Notes: generated from the letters alone by a model not told the origin. A DNA stretch of 64,000 nucleotides from CAYSAQ01 sp964429235 (GCA_964429235.1 CAYSAQ010000007.1:16324-80323); one strand, 5' to 3'; positions 7,668-16,888 are shown, counted from the first letter of the stretch. Numbers and translations: made by a program.

Positions 7668-8785
7668 AATCTGTTAAGTAAATAATCAGCCATTATGTCT
7701 TGGCCAAAAGTTCTCGATTCTTTTAATGTAATCTTAAATGGAAATTCAATGTACTCATGTCTTAGTTTGAACATTGGTATCGCTCGTTCGTCATTCATGA
7801 GTCTTGGTGCAATAAATCTGACAAATCTATCAACAGAGTTGCTTTCCATGAATGATGAAGCTATTTGGCTCCCGCCTTCAACAAATACAGAATAAATTCC
7901 TAGTTGAGAGATTGCTTTAATCATTTGTTTAACATCAAACCCTTTATTGGTTATTTCTAGAAAAATAAATTCGCAGTTTGCTTCCTCAAGCACCTGAAGT
8001 TTCTTTTTGAATAGTTCTTTTTCATCTTCACCAACTGTTGCCGGGTCTTGAGTAATAAAGACTACTTTGTCTTTGCTTAAAAAGATGTTTGATTTCGGTG
8101 GAACCTGAAGGAAAGGATCTACTATAAGTTTCGTCCAATTGGCTTTTTTCTTTGTATGTCTAACCGTAAGGTGCGGGTTATCACTACATATAGTGCCAGC
8201 ACCAACCAAGATAGCATCATGTTCAAAACGAAGTTGATGTACATATTCTCGGCTAAGGTCATTTGTTATCCATTTACTATTCATAAAATAATCTGCAATT
8301 TTCCCATCTAATGTCGTGCCCAATTTTAATGTAATATAAGCTCGTTTATATTTGATATTTTTTATAAATGCTTGGTTTAGTTCTCTGGCTTCTTTTTCTA
8401 ACACTCCGTACTCAGTCTCAACGCCTTCAGCTTTTAGAATATTTTCAGATTCGCTTACTAACGGGTTTGGATCTTTCATTGCTATCACTATTTTTTTAAT
8501 GCCTGCTGCGATAATAGCATCAGTACAAGGAGGTGTTTTTCCATGATGACAACATGGCTCAAGCGTTACATACATAGTGGCATCTTTTGCTTCTGCTCCA
8601 GCTTTTTCTAGAGCAACACGTTCTGCATGAAGTTCTCCATATTTCTTATGGAAACCAGTTGCTATTACTTTGTTGCCTTTTACGATTACAGCTCCCACCA
8701 TAGGGTTTGGAGCTACAAGACCGGCTCCTTTTTTCGCAAGCGAAAGAGCTTTTGTCATATATTTGATGTCTGATTTATTAGGCAT
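7664..8785 (-). CDS. ribD: Riboflavin biosynthesis deaminase/reductase RibD
   Basis: 373 residues, full length. The N-terminal cytidine-deaminase-like domain has zinc ligands HAE (about residue 54) and PCCHHGKTPPC (about 77-87). The C-terminal reductase domain has the LKLGTTLDGKIA and FVEGGSQIASSF motifs. It catalyses deamination and then reduction of the pyrimidine intermediate in FMN/FAD synthesis. It overlaps the upstream rpe gene by 8 nt, implying a two-gene operon. No other rib gene is in the window. Confidence 0.95.
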   Translation of the reverse strand: MPNKSDIKYMTKALSLAKKGAGLVAPNPMVGAVIVKGNKVIATGFHKKYGELHAERVALEKAGAEAKDATMYVTLEPCCHHGKTPPCTDAIIAAGIKKIVIAMKDPNPLVSESENILKAEGVETEYGVLEKEARELNQAFIKNIKYKRAYITLKLGTTLDGKIADYFMNSKWITNDLSREYVHQLRFEHDAILVGAGTICSDNPHLTVRHTKKKANWTKLIVDPFLQVPPKSNIFLSKDKVVFITQDPATVGEDEKELFKKKLQVLEEANCEFIFLEITNKGFDVKQMIKAISQLGIYSVFVEGGSQIASSFMESNSVDRFVRFIAPRLMNDERAIPMFKLRHEYIEFPFKITLKESRTFGQDIMADYLLNRF

Positions 8786-9425
8786 TTTTTAGTTGAGCTA
8801 TTGTTTCAGGAATGTTTTTGCTGTTAAACACAGTTGATCCTGCTACTAAGATATCAACACCAGCTTCTACGATTGATGATGCATTTTCTAAAGTTACTCC
8901 ACCATCTATTTCAATAACAGTATCAAGACCTTGTCTTTCGATTTCAGCCTTTAGCGTTTTTACTTTATCTAGTGTGTATTTGATGAATTTCTGTCCACCG
9001 AATCCAGGGTTAACAGACATGATTAAAACTACATCAACCATACCTAGAACTGGAAAAAGGTTTTCAACTGGAGTTGCAGGATTTATAGATACTCCTGCTT
9101 TAGCGCCAGTAGATTTAATTTCATTAATTAGCCTATCAAGATGGTCGCTAGCCTCATAGTGAACAGTTATTATATCTGCTCCAGCTTTTCTAAAATCTTC
9201 AATAAAGTTTTCAGGCTCAACAATCATTAAGTGAACATCTAATGGAAGCTTCGAGAAGCTTTTTATATTTTTAATAACTACTGGGCCGATAGTGATGTTT
9301 GGCACAAATTGTCCATCCATAACATCAATGTGGATGTAGTCTGCTCCGCCTTTTTCGATAGTTATGATTTCATCTTTTAGGATATTGAAATCAGCAGAAA
9401 GAATTGATGGTGCGATTAATGTCAT
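8778..9425 (-). CDS. rpe: Ribulose-phosphate 3-epimerase
   Basis: 215 residues, normal length, TIM-barrel. Motifs: APSILSADF at the start, HIDVMDGQFVPN (metal ligands), LDVHLMIVEPENFI, MSVNPGFGGQKF and EIDGGV. It interconverts ribulose 5-phosphate and xylulose 5-phosphate in the pentose-phosphate pathway. Product and substrate supply fits the downstream ribD, because riboflavin synthesis consumes ribulose 5-phosphate. Confidence 0.97.
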   Translation of the reverse strand: MTLIAPSILSADFNILKDEIITIEKGGADYIHIDVMDGQFVPNITIGPVVIKNIKSFSKLPLDVHLMIVEPENFIEDFRKAGADIITVHYEASDHLDRLINEIKSTGAKAGVSINPATPVENLFPVLGMVDVVLIMSVNPGFGGQKFIKYTLDKVKTLKAEIERQGLDTVIEIDGGVTLENASSIVEAGVDILVAGSTVFNSKNIPETIAQLKNA

Positions 9426-9510
9426 AACTAAATTATCATATTTTTTTATTTACTTGGCAACTTATCTTTCAATTCAACAGGGCAATTAGAGGGGGTTGGT
9501 GTTTAATTAA

Positions 9511-9539
9511 TTGACAATAGCTTGTTTGCTTAGTACATT
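9511..9539 (+). promoter_or_regulatory. Sigma-70 promoter giving a leaderless GTG transcript
   Basis: TTGACA (9511-9516), 17 nt, TACATT (9534-9539). The GTG start codon of the next gene begins 6 nt after the -10 box. Confidence 0.7.
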
Positions 9540-9545
9540 CCATTA

Positions 9546-10199
9546 GTGAATATAAGCGAAATAAAATCTCCAGAATTACAACCTACCATCCTTTCCTATG
9601 TGAAAGATCTTCCAAACTTGTGTTCACTTGCTGGATTGGCTTGTACAATATCGGCAATTTATTTTAGTATCATAGGCGTTTATTATGCTGCAATGATCGG
9701 CATGATTTGGGCCGTTGCGTTTGACTGGGCGGATGGGCTAATTGCTCGAAGAATGAAAGGACGAACAGGTAATGATCGTGCTTTTGGAGGACAACTTGAT
9801 GTTGTAATAGACATTGTAAGTTATGGTGTTGCTCCAGCTATTCTTTTACTTAGTTATGGCAAATTCGAACCTATTTTTTTAATAGGTGCTTTTTTAATGC
9901 TTGCGGCTAGCGCTATAAGGTTGAGTTATTTTAGTGTTTTTGGTCTTAGTGGAGGATCAAAATATACAGGGTTGGCTCTTGATAATAATAATATAATACT
10001 TGTTTTCATATTTATATTTGAAAGCTTTATTAGCAAGGGGGCTTTTTCTATTATTCTGTATATTAGTGGTTTGGCGCTTGCTTCTTTAAATGTGTCACAA
10101 ATAAAAACTCCTAAGCTTTCGGGAAACCCTGTTAATGTTTACATTCTTGCTGCTTATACCATTGTTATTACAGGTATTTTTGGTTGGAAATTATTATAA
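9546..10199 (+). CDS. CDP-alcohol phosphatidyltransferase (PssA-like)
   Basis: 217 residues with about six membrane helices. The CDP-alcohol phosphotransferase motif is present as DWADGLIARR followed by GGQLDVVIDIVSYGVAPA. The gap between the DG..AR and G...D...D halves is about 12 residues instead of the usual 8. VSYGVAPA resembles the PssA signature VSFGVAPA, so CDP-diacylglycerol-serine phosphatidyltransferase is the best guess, but the adjacent cytidylyltransferase leaves the head group open. The start is GTG at 9546; there is no Shine-Dalgarno, and the perfect -35/-10 spacing just upstream implies a leaderless message. Confidence 0.8.
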   Translation: MNISEIKSPELQPTILSYVKDLPNLCSLAGLACTISAIYFSIIGVYYAAMIGMIWAVAFDWADGLIARRMKGRTGNDRAFGGQLDVVIDIVSYGVAPAILLLSYGKFEPIFLIGAFLMLAASAIRLSYFSVFGLSGGSKYTGLALDNNNIILVFIFIFESFISKGAFSIILYISGLALASLNVSQIKTPKLSGNPVNVYILAAYTIVITGIFGWKLL

Positions 10200-10202
10200 A
10201 TA

Positions 10203-10694
10203 ATGATTGTATATACGGTAGGAACATTTGATTTATTGCATGTAGGGCACCTTGCTTTATTAGAATATTGCAGGACGTTAGGAGATGTTGTGGCTGTTGG
10301 TGTCGCTTCCGATAGTGTTGTTAGATCGTACAAGCCCAATGTGCCTGTTGTTCCACTAGACCAACGAGTGGAAATGTTAAAAGCCTTAAGTTGTGTGGAT
10401 ATTGTACGTCCTTACGATGAACTCGAATATGTGTCCGCTTGTAAGGAATTGAATGTGGATATTTTCGTAGTTGGAGGAGATTGGGGCACGAACCCACATA
10501 ATATTGACGTGGAATCTTATTTAAAACAAGCAGGTAAGAAGATTGTTCAAGTTCGATATAATCCTAGAACGTCGTCTACCAAAATAAAACGGGATGTGTT
10601 AGCACAAGCGTATAAAGGCAAGCATATAAAACAAACTATGACTCACCAATCAAAATCTGGCGTTGTTTTGGACTACGAGTTGGTGCAGGTTTAA
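10203..10694 (+). CDS. CTP-dependent cytidylyltransferase (glycerol-3-phosphate / ethanolamine-phosphate type)
   Basis: 163 residues. The N-terminal nucleotide-binding motif VGTFDLLHVGH carries HVGH at residues 14-17, with RTSSTKI near residue 122 matching the second conserved signature of TagD/PCYT enzymes. These make CDP-glycerol, CDP-choline or CDP-ethanolamine. The C-terminal tail of about 25 residues is extra. It starts 3 nt after the CDP-alcohol phosphatidyltransferase gene, so the pair may activate and then transfer a lipid head group. The substrate cannot be read from sequence alone. Confidence 0.8.
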   Translation: MIVYTVGTFDLLHVGHLALLEYCRTLGDVVAVGVASDSVVRSYKPNVPVVPLDQRVEMLKALSCVDIVRPYDELEYVSACKELNVDIFVVGGDWGTNPHNIDVESYLKQAGKKIVQVRYNPRTSSTKIKRDVLAQAYKGKHIKQTMTHQSKSGVVLDYELVQV

Positions 10695-10705
10695 TAAGCT
10701 TATTA

Positions 10706-11587
10706 TTATCTATTATAAGTTGGCCTAAGCTTTGATATATTTTCACTAAGTTTAAGATAAGAGTCGTAACGTGATTGAGAGATGTCACCCTTTACAAGTG
10801 CGTCTTTTATCGCACATTTTGGTTCAGCTAAGTGCTTGCAATTATCAAACTTGCATTGCCCAATTAGTTCAGCAAATTCAGGAAAGAATTCGTAAAGGTT
10901 GGAATCTTGTAAAGTTTTTATATCAATCATGGAATACCCAGGAGTGTCCGCTATAAAGGTGTTTGATGGCTCATAGAAGTAGAGCATGGATTGTTTTGTG
11001 GTTTGTTTTCCTCGTTTTAGTTTTTCAGATACTAGTCCAGTTTTCACAAAGCCTTCTCCAAACAATTGGTTAACTAGTGTTGATTTGCCTACCCCAGAGA
11101 CTCCTGCAAAGGCGATTGTTTTGTTAGAGATTATCTTTATAAGTTGCGCTCTGTCTTTATCAGTTAGTTCAAGTGCAGAGATGAAATAGCATTCATAGCC
11201 TAACTTTTGATATATTTTTAGTTTTTCTTGTTTCGTTTTTGAAGAAATATCAGTTTTGTTAAAGATTACGATAGGAGTTATTCCAAGGTAGCTATAGTAG
11301 GCAAGGAAGCTATCTACAATGTAAGATGAGTAATCGGGTTCAGATATAGCAACAACAAAAATCATTTTATCTATATTTGTAAGCAAAGGTTTGTTGATTA
11401 TATTGTTTCTTTCTTGAATGTTTGTGATTATCCCTCTGTCTGAATCTAGATCGAAATCTACTTTATCGCCAATAATAAGGTTTGGAGTGCTATTTTTTTT
11501 AAGGCAGAGTAATTCTTTTTTAGTTGTTATATCAAGTACGGTGTATATGCTGTTATATATTTTGCAGATTATGCCGCTATGAGTCAT
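10706..11587 (-). CDS. rsgA: Ribosome small-subunit-dependent GTPase A
   Basis: 293 residues. Circularly permuted GTPase: an N-terminal OB-fold, then NKTD (G4) before the P-loop GVSGVGKSTLV (G1) and DTPG (G3), with a C-terminal zinc region CKFDNCKHLAEPKCAI. It acts late in 30S subunit maturation. The ATG at 11587 directly follows the stop of the PASTA gene, so they are co-transcribed. Confidence 0.96.
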   Translation of the reverse strand: MTHSGIICKIYNSIYTVLDITTKKELLCLKKNSTPNLIIGDKVDFDLDSDRGIITNIQERNNIINKPLLTNIDKMIFVVAISEPDYSSYIVDSFLAYYSYLGITPIVIFNKTDISSKTKQEKLKIYQKLGYECYFISALELTDKDRAQLIKIISNKTIAFAGVSGVGKSTLVNQLFGEGFVKTGLVSEKLKRGKQTTKQSMLYFYEPSNTFIADTPGYSMIDIKTLQDSNLYEFFPEFAELIGQCKFDNCKHLAEPKCAIKDALVKGDISQSRYDSYLKLSENISKLRPTYNR

Positions 11588-12418
11588 TTAGAAAACGATT
11601 AGTTTGGTTTTTGCTAGGATGTCGTTATAGAAGATTTCAATCCTATTACCTAGTTTCTCTTCAAACTCAAACAGCACTTCTTTGCCAGAAGGGATGTCGT
11701 CATTGAACAATATGCTTGGTTTTTCTTTCGAAATAGAAACAATCTTCACATTTGTTTTTTTAGTTACCGAACTAAAAGGAACAGTTAACGTGATATTTGT
11801 TAATATCTTATCGTATCCTTCTTCAATTTTTTCTAGAATAATGTCTACAGGAAATCCTTTAGATAAAATTACGTTAATAGTTGTGCTTGTGTCTACATAT
11901 TCTCCAGCATTCGGGCTGGTAGCAGTAATCGTTCCTTCTCTATATTCACTTGAATATTCACTTTCAGTTTCATTAACTATTAGGCTATGTTCTTTTAGGA
12001 GTCCTCTTGCTTGTCTAAGCGTTAGTCCTTTAATTTCAGGAATAGTTATTTGTTCTTGTCCGATATTTACTATGTATTTTACTTTTCTGCCTATTTTTAC
12101 AGTTCTTCCTGCTTCAGGCTCTGTTTCTAATATGATATTAATCGTTGCTTCTTCAGAGAAACGGCTTCCGCCAGGATATGGTTCTAGCTTGTGTTGCTCA
12201 AGAATCATTATCGCATCAGCTTTATCTAGACCGACAACATCAGGAACTTGTATTTCAGGAATTTCGTTAATATAATTGAAAAATATCGAATAAAAAACGG
12301 CTGAAAACAATCCTAGTACTGCAATAATAATAATATATTTTAGAAAACTCTTTTTTGCTGGTTGCTCTTCTGCTAGTTCTTCTTTAGTAATATCTTGTTT
12401 TTTTGCTTCTTCTACCAT
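11588..12418 (-). CDS. Membrane-anchored PASTA-domain protein without a kinase domain
   Basis: 276 residues. A charged cytoplasmic tail of about 24 residues precedes one transmembrane helix (YIIIIAVLGLFSAVFYSIFF). Two PASTA domains follow (about residues 55-120, IQVPDVVGLDKADAIMIL; and about 121-190, ITIPEIKGLTLRQARGLL), then an unassigned beta-rich C-terminal region of about 85 residues. PASTA domains bind peptidoglycan fragments. In Firmicutes this position, next to rsgA and rpe, holds the Ser/Thr kinase PrkC; here the extracellular sensor part remains and the kinase is missing. Confidence 0.85.
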   Translation of the reverse strand: MVEEAKKQDITKEELAEEQPAKKSFLKYIIIIAVLGLFSAVFYSIFFNYINEIPEIQVPDVVGLDKADAIMILEQHKLEPYPGGSRFSEEATINIILETEPEAGRTVKIGRKVKYIVNIGQEQITIPEIKGLTLRQARGLLKEHSLIVNETESEYSSEYREGTITATSPNAGEYVDTSTTINVILSKGFPVDIILEKIEEGYDKILTNITLTVPFSSVTKKTNVKIVSISKEKPSILFNDDIPSGKEVLFEFEEKLGNRIEIFYNDILAKTKLIVF

Positions 12419-12545
12419 TATTACTAGCCTTTCTTTTATACTGTTTCAGTATACCTTGAAGCATGAATCCTTATCAAGTTTTTATAGCTTGTAGAGAAGC
12501 GTTATATTATAAGGATGAATCTAGCTTTTAAAGAAACGCTATAGA

Positions 12546-12554
12546 TTGTATAAT
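12546..12554 (+). promoter_or_regulatory. Probable lysS promoter -10 box
   Basis: TATAAT at 12549-12554 with TG just before it, 34 nt upstream of the lysS ATG. The -35 is weak. An inverted repeat AGCGTT/AACGCT (about 12498-12540) overlaps the upstream part. Confidence 0.45.
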
Positions 12555-12588
12555 TTAGGTTGAAAGATAGCAGGAAGGTAGTTTAAAA

Positions 12589-14061
12589 ATGGAAGTACAA
12601 AAAATAGATGAATTTCAATTAAGAAGAGATAAAGTAAAGGAATATGAGGAACAAGGAGTTAATCCTTATCCATCATTTTATAATAGAGAAATAGATATCC
12701 AAGAGATCAGAGCTAAGTATCAAGTTGATGTAGAAGGCGGCAAAGAAGGCGTAGTTGTATCTACTGCTGGAAGACTTATGGCTAAACGTGGACATGGGAA
12801 AGCATCATTTGGAAACATCATGGACGGTAACGGCAAGATTCAGGTTTATGCTAGAAAAGATGTCATGGATGAAAGATATGACGAGTATATGAAGTTAGAT
12901 GTTGGTGATTTTGTTGGAGTAAAAGGACTACTTTTTATTACAAAAACAGGAGAACTTACGATAAGAGTACAAGAATTTACTCTTTTAGCAAAAGCATTAA
13001 ACCCATTGCCAGAGAAATTCCATGGTCTTCAAGACAAAGAGCTTCGTTATAGAAAAAGATATTTAGATCTTATTTCAAACCCTGAGATTAAAGATGTTTT
13101 CCATAAGAGAAGTAAGATTATTTCACTTATAAGAAGAATGTTAGAAGACAAAACATTTATGGAAGTAGAGACGCCAGTTCTTCATTCTATTGCAGGAGGC
13201 GCTACAGCTAAGCCTTTTATTACTCACCATAATGCATTGGATATGAAGCTTTATCAAAGGATCGCTTTAGAATTGCATCTAAAGAGATTAATAGTTGGTG
13301 GGTTTGAGAAAGTGTTTGAAATAGGAAGAGTTTTTAGAAACGAAGGTATTTCATACAAGCACAATCCGGAATATACATTACTAGAGCTTTATCAAGCATA
13401 TGCAGACTATAACGATATGATGGATCTTACAGAGGAGATTATTTCTTCTTTAGCAAAAGAAATCACAGGTGATTATAAAGTAGCATTTGATGATAATGAG
13501 ATAGACTTTACCCCTCCATGGACTAGGGCGACTATGGCATCACTTATCAAAAAGTACTCAGATATAGATATTGATGGCAAATCTTTTGATGAGCTAAAGA
13601 AAGAAATGGAAGCTAAGGGAATATACGTTAAGGGTGAATATACTTCCTCAGGGCAGTTAGTAAATCTTCTTTATGATGAAAAAGTTGAGATGAATCTTAT
13701 TCAGCCAACATTTGTTACAGATTATCCGTTGGAGACTTCTCCACTTGCTAAGAAGCATAGAGATAATCCGGCATTAGTTGAGCGTTTTGAGCTTGTTATT
13801 AACACTATGGAGATTGCTAATGCATTCTCTGAACTTAATGATGCTCAAGATCAGAAGCAACGTTTTGAATCTCAAGTAGCTCAGAGAGAAGCTGGAGATG
13901 ATGAAGCACATATGATGGACGAAGATTTTATCGAAGCATTAGAATACGGAATGCCTCCTACAGGTGGATTAGGTATCGGAATTGATAGAGTTGTTATGTT
14001 ACTAACAGGACAAACATCTATCAGAGACGTGCTTCTGTTCCCTCATATGAGACATAAATAA
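12589..14061 (+). CDS. lysS: Lysyl-tRNA synthetase, class II
   Basis: 490 residues, normal length. An N-terminal OB-fold anticodon-binding domain is followed by the class II core. Motif 2 is seen as EIGRVFRNEGISYKHNPEYTLLELYQAY and motif 3 as GGLGIGIDRVVMLLT near the C-terminus; FPHMRHK ends the protein. It charges tRNA-Lys. AGGAAGG upstream serves as ribosome binding site. It is monocistronic: a strong terminator follows. Confidence 0.97.
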   Translation: MEVQKIDEFQLRRDKVKEYEEQGVNPYPSFYNREIDIQEIRAKYQVDVEGGKEGVVVSTAGRLMAKRGHGKASFGNIMDGNGKIQVYARKDVMDERYDEYMKLDVGDFVGVKGLLFITKTGELTIRVQEFTLLAKALNPLPEKFHGLQDKELRYRKRYLDLISNPEIKDVFHKRSKIISLIRRMLEDKTFMEVETPVLHSIAGGATAKPFITHHNALDMKLYQRIALELHLKRLIVGGFEKVFEIGRVFRNEGISYKHNPEYTLLELYQAYADYNDMMDLTEEIISSLAKEITGDYKVAFDDNEIDFTPPWTRATMASLIKKYSDIDIDGKSFDELKKEMEAKGIYVKGEYTSSGQLVNLLYDEKVEMNLIQPTFVTDYPLETSPLAKKHRDNPALVERFELVINTMEIANAFSELNDAQDQKQRFESQVAQREAGDDEAHMMDEDFIEALEYGMPPTGGLGIGIDRVVMLLTGQTSIRDVLLFPHMRHK

Positions 14062-14095
14062 AATAACTATTAAGTTTTTAATAGATTAAGATTTT

Positions 14096-14125
14096 AAAAG
14101 GGGAGCATGTTGCTCCCCTTTTTTT
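14096..14125 (+). terminator. Rho-independent terminator of lysS
   Basis: Stem AAAAGGGGAGCA/TGCTCCCCTTTT with loop TGT, followed by a run of T. Confidence 0.93.
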
Positions 14126-14167
14126 ATGTTATTAGCAATTTATTACTAATAGCTTCGATATATTCAT

Positions 14168-14701
14168 ATGAAACACAAAATTATATCTTTAAATAAACAT
14201 TTCGACGAGCTTTTGGAGTGTACAGAAGTTTGGCTAGGAGTAGTAAAGAATGACCAATCTTTTGCTAAGCAGTCGTATGGGTTTGATTACCGAGAAGCTT
14301 TCTATAATTTTGCTGATTGGGACAGGATGCCAAGTCTTGCTGATAAGCGTTATTTGGTTGATTTTTTATTGATTCCTAATGAACCTATTTCTAATAATCC
14401 AAAAGAAAAATCTTTGCTGCTTCATATAAAAGCAATAGGGCTAAGAGTGCTTGCGAAAATGGCAGTAAATAACTTAATAGCGCCTAAAGAGTTACTTGAG
14501 ATTAATGAAGGAATATTAAAAAGGTCGCTTTGTTTAAAATCACGTTCACCTTGTTTCACTTATCCATTAAAGCAGATGTTGAAGCTGGGAAAATCTTTAG
14601 TTCCCAAAGAAAATACAGAAGTTAGAGCTAAATATAATGATCTTCTACAGCAACAGCAAGCAGCAATACATCCTAAGCAACTGATACTGATAAACAAATA
14701 A
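14168..14701 (+). CDS. Hypothetical protein
   Basis: 177 residues, no domain recognised. Soluble and mainly helical by composition. An aromatic/Asp-rich N-terminal part (EVWLGVV, YGFDYREAFYNFADWDRMPS) is followed by a helical KSLLLHIKAIGLRVLAKMAVNNLIAPKELL segment and a glutamine-rich end. No Shine-Dalgarno; TATATT close to the ATG could be a -10. It is followed 24 nt later by lpd, which has its own promoter. Confidence 0.6.
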   Translation: MKHKIISLNKHFDELLECTEVWLGVVKNDQSFAKQSYGFDYREAFYNFADWDRMPSLADKRYLVDFLLIPNEPISNNPKEKSLLLHIKAIGLRVLAKMAVNNLIAPKELLEINEGILKRSLCLKSRSPCFTYPLKQMLKLGKSLVPKENTEVRAKYNDLLQQQQAAIHPKQLILINK

Positions 14702-14719
14702 ACAATTAAACGTTATAAT
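14691..14719 (+). promoter_or_regulatory. lpd promoter, leaderless
   Basis: TAAACA (14691-14696), 17 nt, TATAAT (14714-14719), then 6 nt to the lpd ATG. No Shine-Dalgarno between. Confidence 0.65.
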
Positions 14720-14725
14720 AAGTTC

Positions 14726-16030
14726 ATGCATTATGATTTAGTAGTAATTGGTGGAGGTCCTGCAGGAAATGAGGTCGCTTCACATGTTATCCATAAAGGT
14801 TGGAAAGTAGCAGTTTTCGAAGAACGTGCCTTTGGTGGAACCTGTCTTAATGTTGGCTGCATCCCCAGCAAAGGTTATTTACATAGAGCCAAATTATTTT
14901 CCGAAATAAAAAAACATCGTATTTCTTGTGAAGAAGACGCAAAATACTTTGCTTTAGAAGAATTGCAAAGTTTCACAGAACGTACTATTGGACGAATGGC
15001 AAAAGGGATAGAACAACGAATCATTGAAAAAGATATAGCTGTTTATAAAGAGACAGTTGTTAGCTTTTCAAAAAATGAACTAGAGACTTCCGATGGCACA
15101 CAGGTTATTTTTGATAAGCTTGTTATTGCATGTGGCACAAAGCCAGCACTTCCAGGCAAGTTAAATAAGGCTAGAAATATCAAGGGTGTTTATACCAATG
15201 AGAATATTTTTCAGCTTAAAGTAATGCCTACATCAATGACTGTTATTGGTGGTGGCGCAATCGGTATAGAGATGGCTTATTTCTTTTCAAGTTTTGGGGT
15301 GAAGATAGACCTAGTAGAAGCTTCTTCTTCTGTGCTTGGGCATTATGATGAAGACATTGTTCTAGAAGCAAAGAAGATGCTGAAGAAAAAGAAGATAAAG
15401 CTACATGAAAATATATTAGTAAAAGGTATAGATGAGGATTGCAGAGTAACTCTTAGTGATGAGAGAGTTCTTGAAAATGAGATTGTGTTGATAGCAACTG
15501 GCAGACAATTAGAATTGCCATCTACAGACCTTGAGTTTGAAATGCATAAAGGTTTCCTAAAAGTTGATAACAATTATCAGACAACGCTTAAAGATATTTA
15601 CGCAGTAGGTGATGCCAATGGTATTAGCATGTTTGCTCACTCTGCTACAGACCAAGGAAAACAACTTGGGCGACTTTTATTAAAGGGTACCGCAATAGAC
15701 CATGATAGAGTTATTCCAAGCATCGTTTATACTTCTCCTGCAATCGCATCAGTGGGCATTACAGAGAAATCTATGGCTGATGATTGTGTCGTGAAAAAAG
15801 TTCAATACGATTGGTCAGGAAGAGCTCATGTAGAAAAAGAAACAACGGGTTTTATAAAGTTAATTATAAAAGATGGCTATATAGCAGGAGCTCATATTAT
15901 AGGTGCGTATGCCGAAGAAATGATTGCACTTATGATTCTAGCTGTTCAAGAAAAGACATCTCTTAGTTCTCTAAAACGTTTAGTTTTGGCTCATCCAACT
16001 TATGGAGAGTTATTTTTAGAAGGGTTTTGA
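14726..16030 (+). CDS. lpd: Dihydrolipoamide dehydrogenase (E3)
   Basis: 434 residues. FAD site VVIGGGPAGNEVA, redox-active disulfide GGTCLNVGCIPSKG (Cys40/Cys45), NAD site VIGGGAIGIEMAYFF, a second FAD motif DIYAVGDAN, and a C-terminal interface AHPTYGELF corresponding to the catalytic His-Pro-Thr...Glu. It reoxidises protein-bound dihydrolipoamide of 2-oxoacid dehydrogenase or glycine cleavage complexes, none of which is in the window. Slightly short for the family (about 460). The lipA start codon overlaps its stop by one base (TGATG). Confidence 0.93.
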   Translation: MHYDLVVIGGGPAGNEVASHVIHKGWKVAVFEERAFGGTCLNVGCIPSKGYLHRAKLFSEIKKHRISCEEDAKYFALEELQSFTERTIGRMAKGIEQRIIEKDIAVYKETVVSFSKNELETSDGTQVIFDKLVIACGTKPALPGKLNKARNIKGVYTNENIFQLKVMPTSMTVIGGGAIGIEMAYFFSSFGVKIDLVEASSSVLGHYDEDIVLEAKKMLKKKKIKLHENILVKGIDEDCRVTLSDERVLENEIVLIATGRQLELPSTDLEFEMHKGFLKVDNNYQTTLKDIYAVGDANGISMFAHSATDQGKQLGRLLLKGTAIDHDRVIPSIVYTSPAIASVGITEKSMADDCVVKKVQYDWSGRAHVEKETTGFIKLIIKDGYIAGAHIIGAYAEEMIALMILAVQEKTSLSSLKRLVLAHPTYGELFLEGF

Positions 16031-16860
16031 TGAAGCCACCAGCATTTATTATTAATGAATATCGCAAGAAGCTTTATAACGCAAAAAGTTTAGGTAAGGA
16101 TATATGCACCGTATGCGAAGAAGCAAAATGCCCAAATAGAGGAGAATGCTTTTCCAAAGGGCGTGTTGCTTTTCTTTTATTAGGAGATACCTGTACAAGG
16201 AATTGTAGGTTTTGTGGAATAAAGACGGCAAAGAAAGACTTGCCTAGTCCACCTGATGATATCCCTAATATCCTAAGTACTATAAAGAAATTTGATATTA
16301 AGTATTTGGTGCTTACTTCTGTTACAAGAGATGATTTAGTAGACGGAGGAGCTTCTGTGTTTTGTGATGTTATAAGTGCAGTAAGAGAATACAATTCAGA
16401 CATAAAAGTAGAAGTGCTTACTCCAGATTTCAAAGGAGATAAAGATGTTTTAGATAAAGTTCTTAACATGAATCCTTTTGTTTTCAATCACAACCTAGAG
16501 GTAGTTCCAACGGTGTTTCCTAGTATAAGACCAGAAGGTGATTTTGAATTGTCGGTAGATGTCTTAACGTATGCTAAAGCCAATTACCCAAAGGTGTTGG
16601 TAAAAACAGGGATTATGGTTGGAGTAGGAGAGACGAAAGAGCAAGTGTTTGAAGTTATAGAGAAGATATCAGCAATAGGAGTAGATATCCTTACGATTGG
16701 TCAATATATCGCTCCAACAAAAAGCTCATTCGAAGTAGAGAGATATGTTGAGCTAGCTGAGTATGATGAATATGTGGATTATGGGGAAAAGCTTGGAGTA
16801 AAGATTATTGCTGGACCTTTAGTTCGAAGCTCGTATATGGCAGATTCGTATGTTGATTAA
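16030..16860 (+). CDS. lipA: Lipoyl synthase (radical SAM)
   Basis: 276 residues from the ATG at 16030. The auxiliary cluster motif C-x4-C-x5-C (Cys29, Cys34, Cys40, in CEEAKCPNRGEC), the radical-SAM motif C-x3-C-x2-C in DTCTRNCRFCG, and the terminal RSSY serine ligand motif are all present. It inserts two sulfurs into protein-bound octanoyl groups. Translationally coupled to lpd, so cofactor synthesis and its use are co-expressed. No lipB or lplA nearby. Confidence 0.96.
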   Translation: MKPPAFIINEYRKKLYNAKSLGKDICTVCEEAKCPNRGECFSKGRVAFLLLGDTCTRNCRFCGIKTAKKDLPSPPDDIPNILSTIKKFDIKYLVLTSVTRDDLVDGGASVFCDVISAVREYNSDIKVEVLTPDFKGDKDVLDKVLNMNPFVFNHNLEVVPTVFPSIRPEGDFELSVDVLTYAKANYPKVLVKTGIMVGVGETKEQVFEVIEKISAIGVDILTIGQYIAPTKSSFEVERYVELAEYDEYVDYGEKLGVKIIAGPLVRSSYMADSYVD

Positions 16861-16888
16861 GGTAGAAGTTTAGGATAGGGTAAGTATA

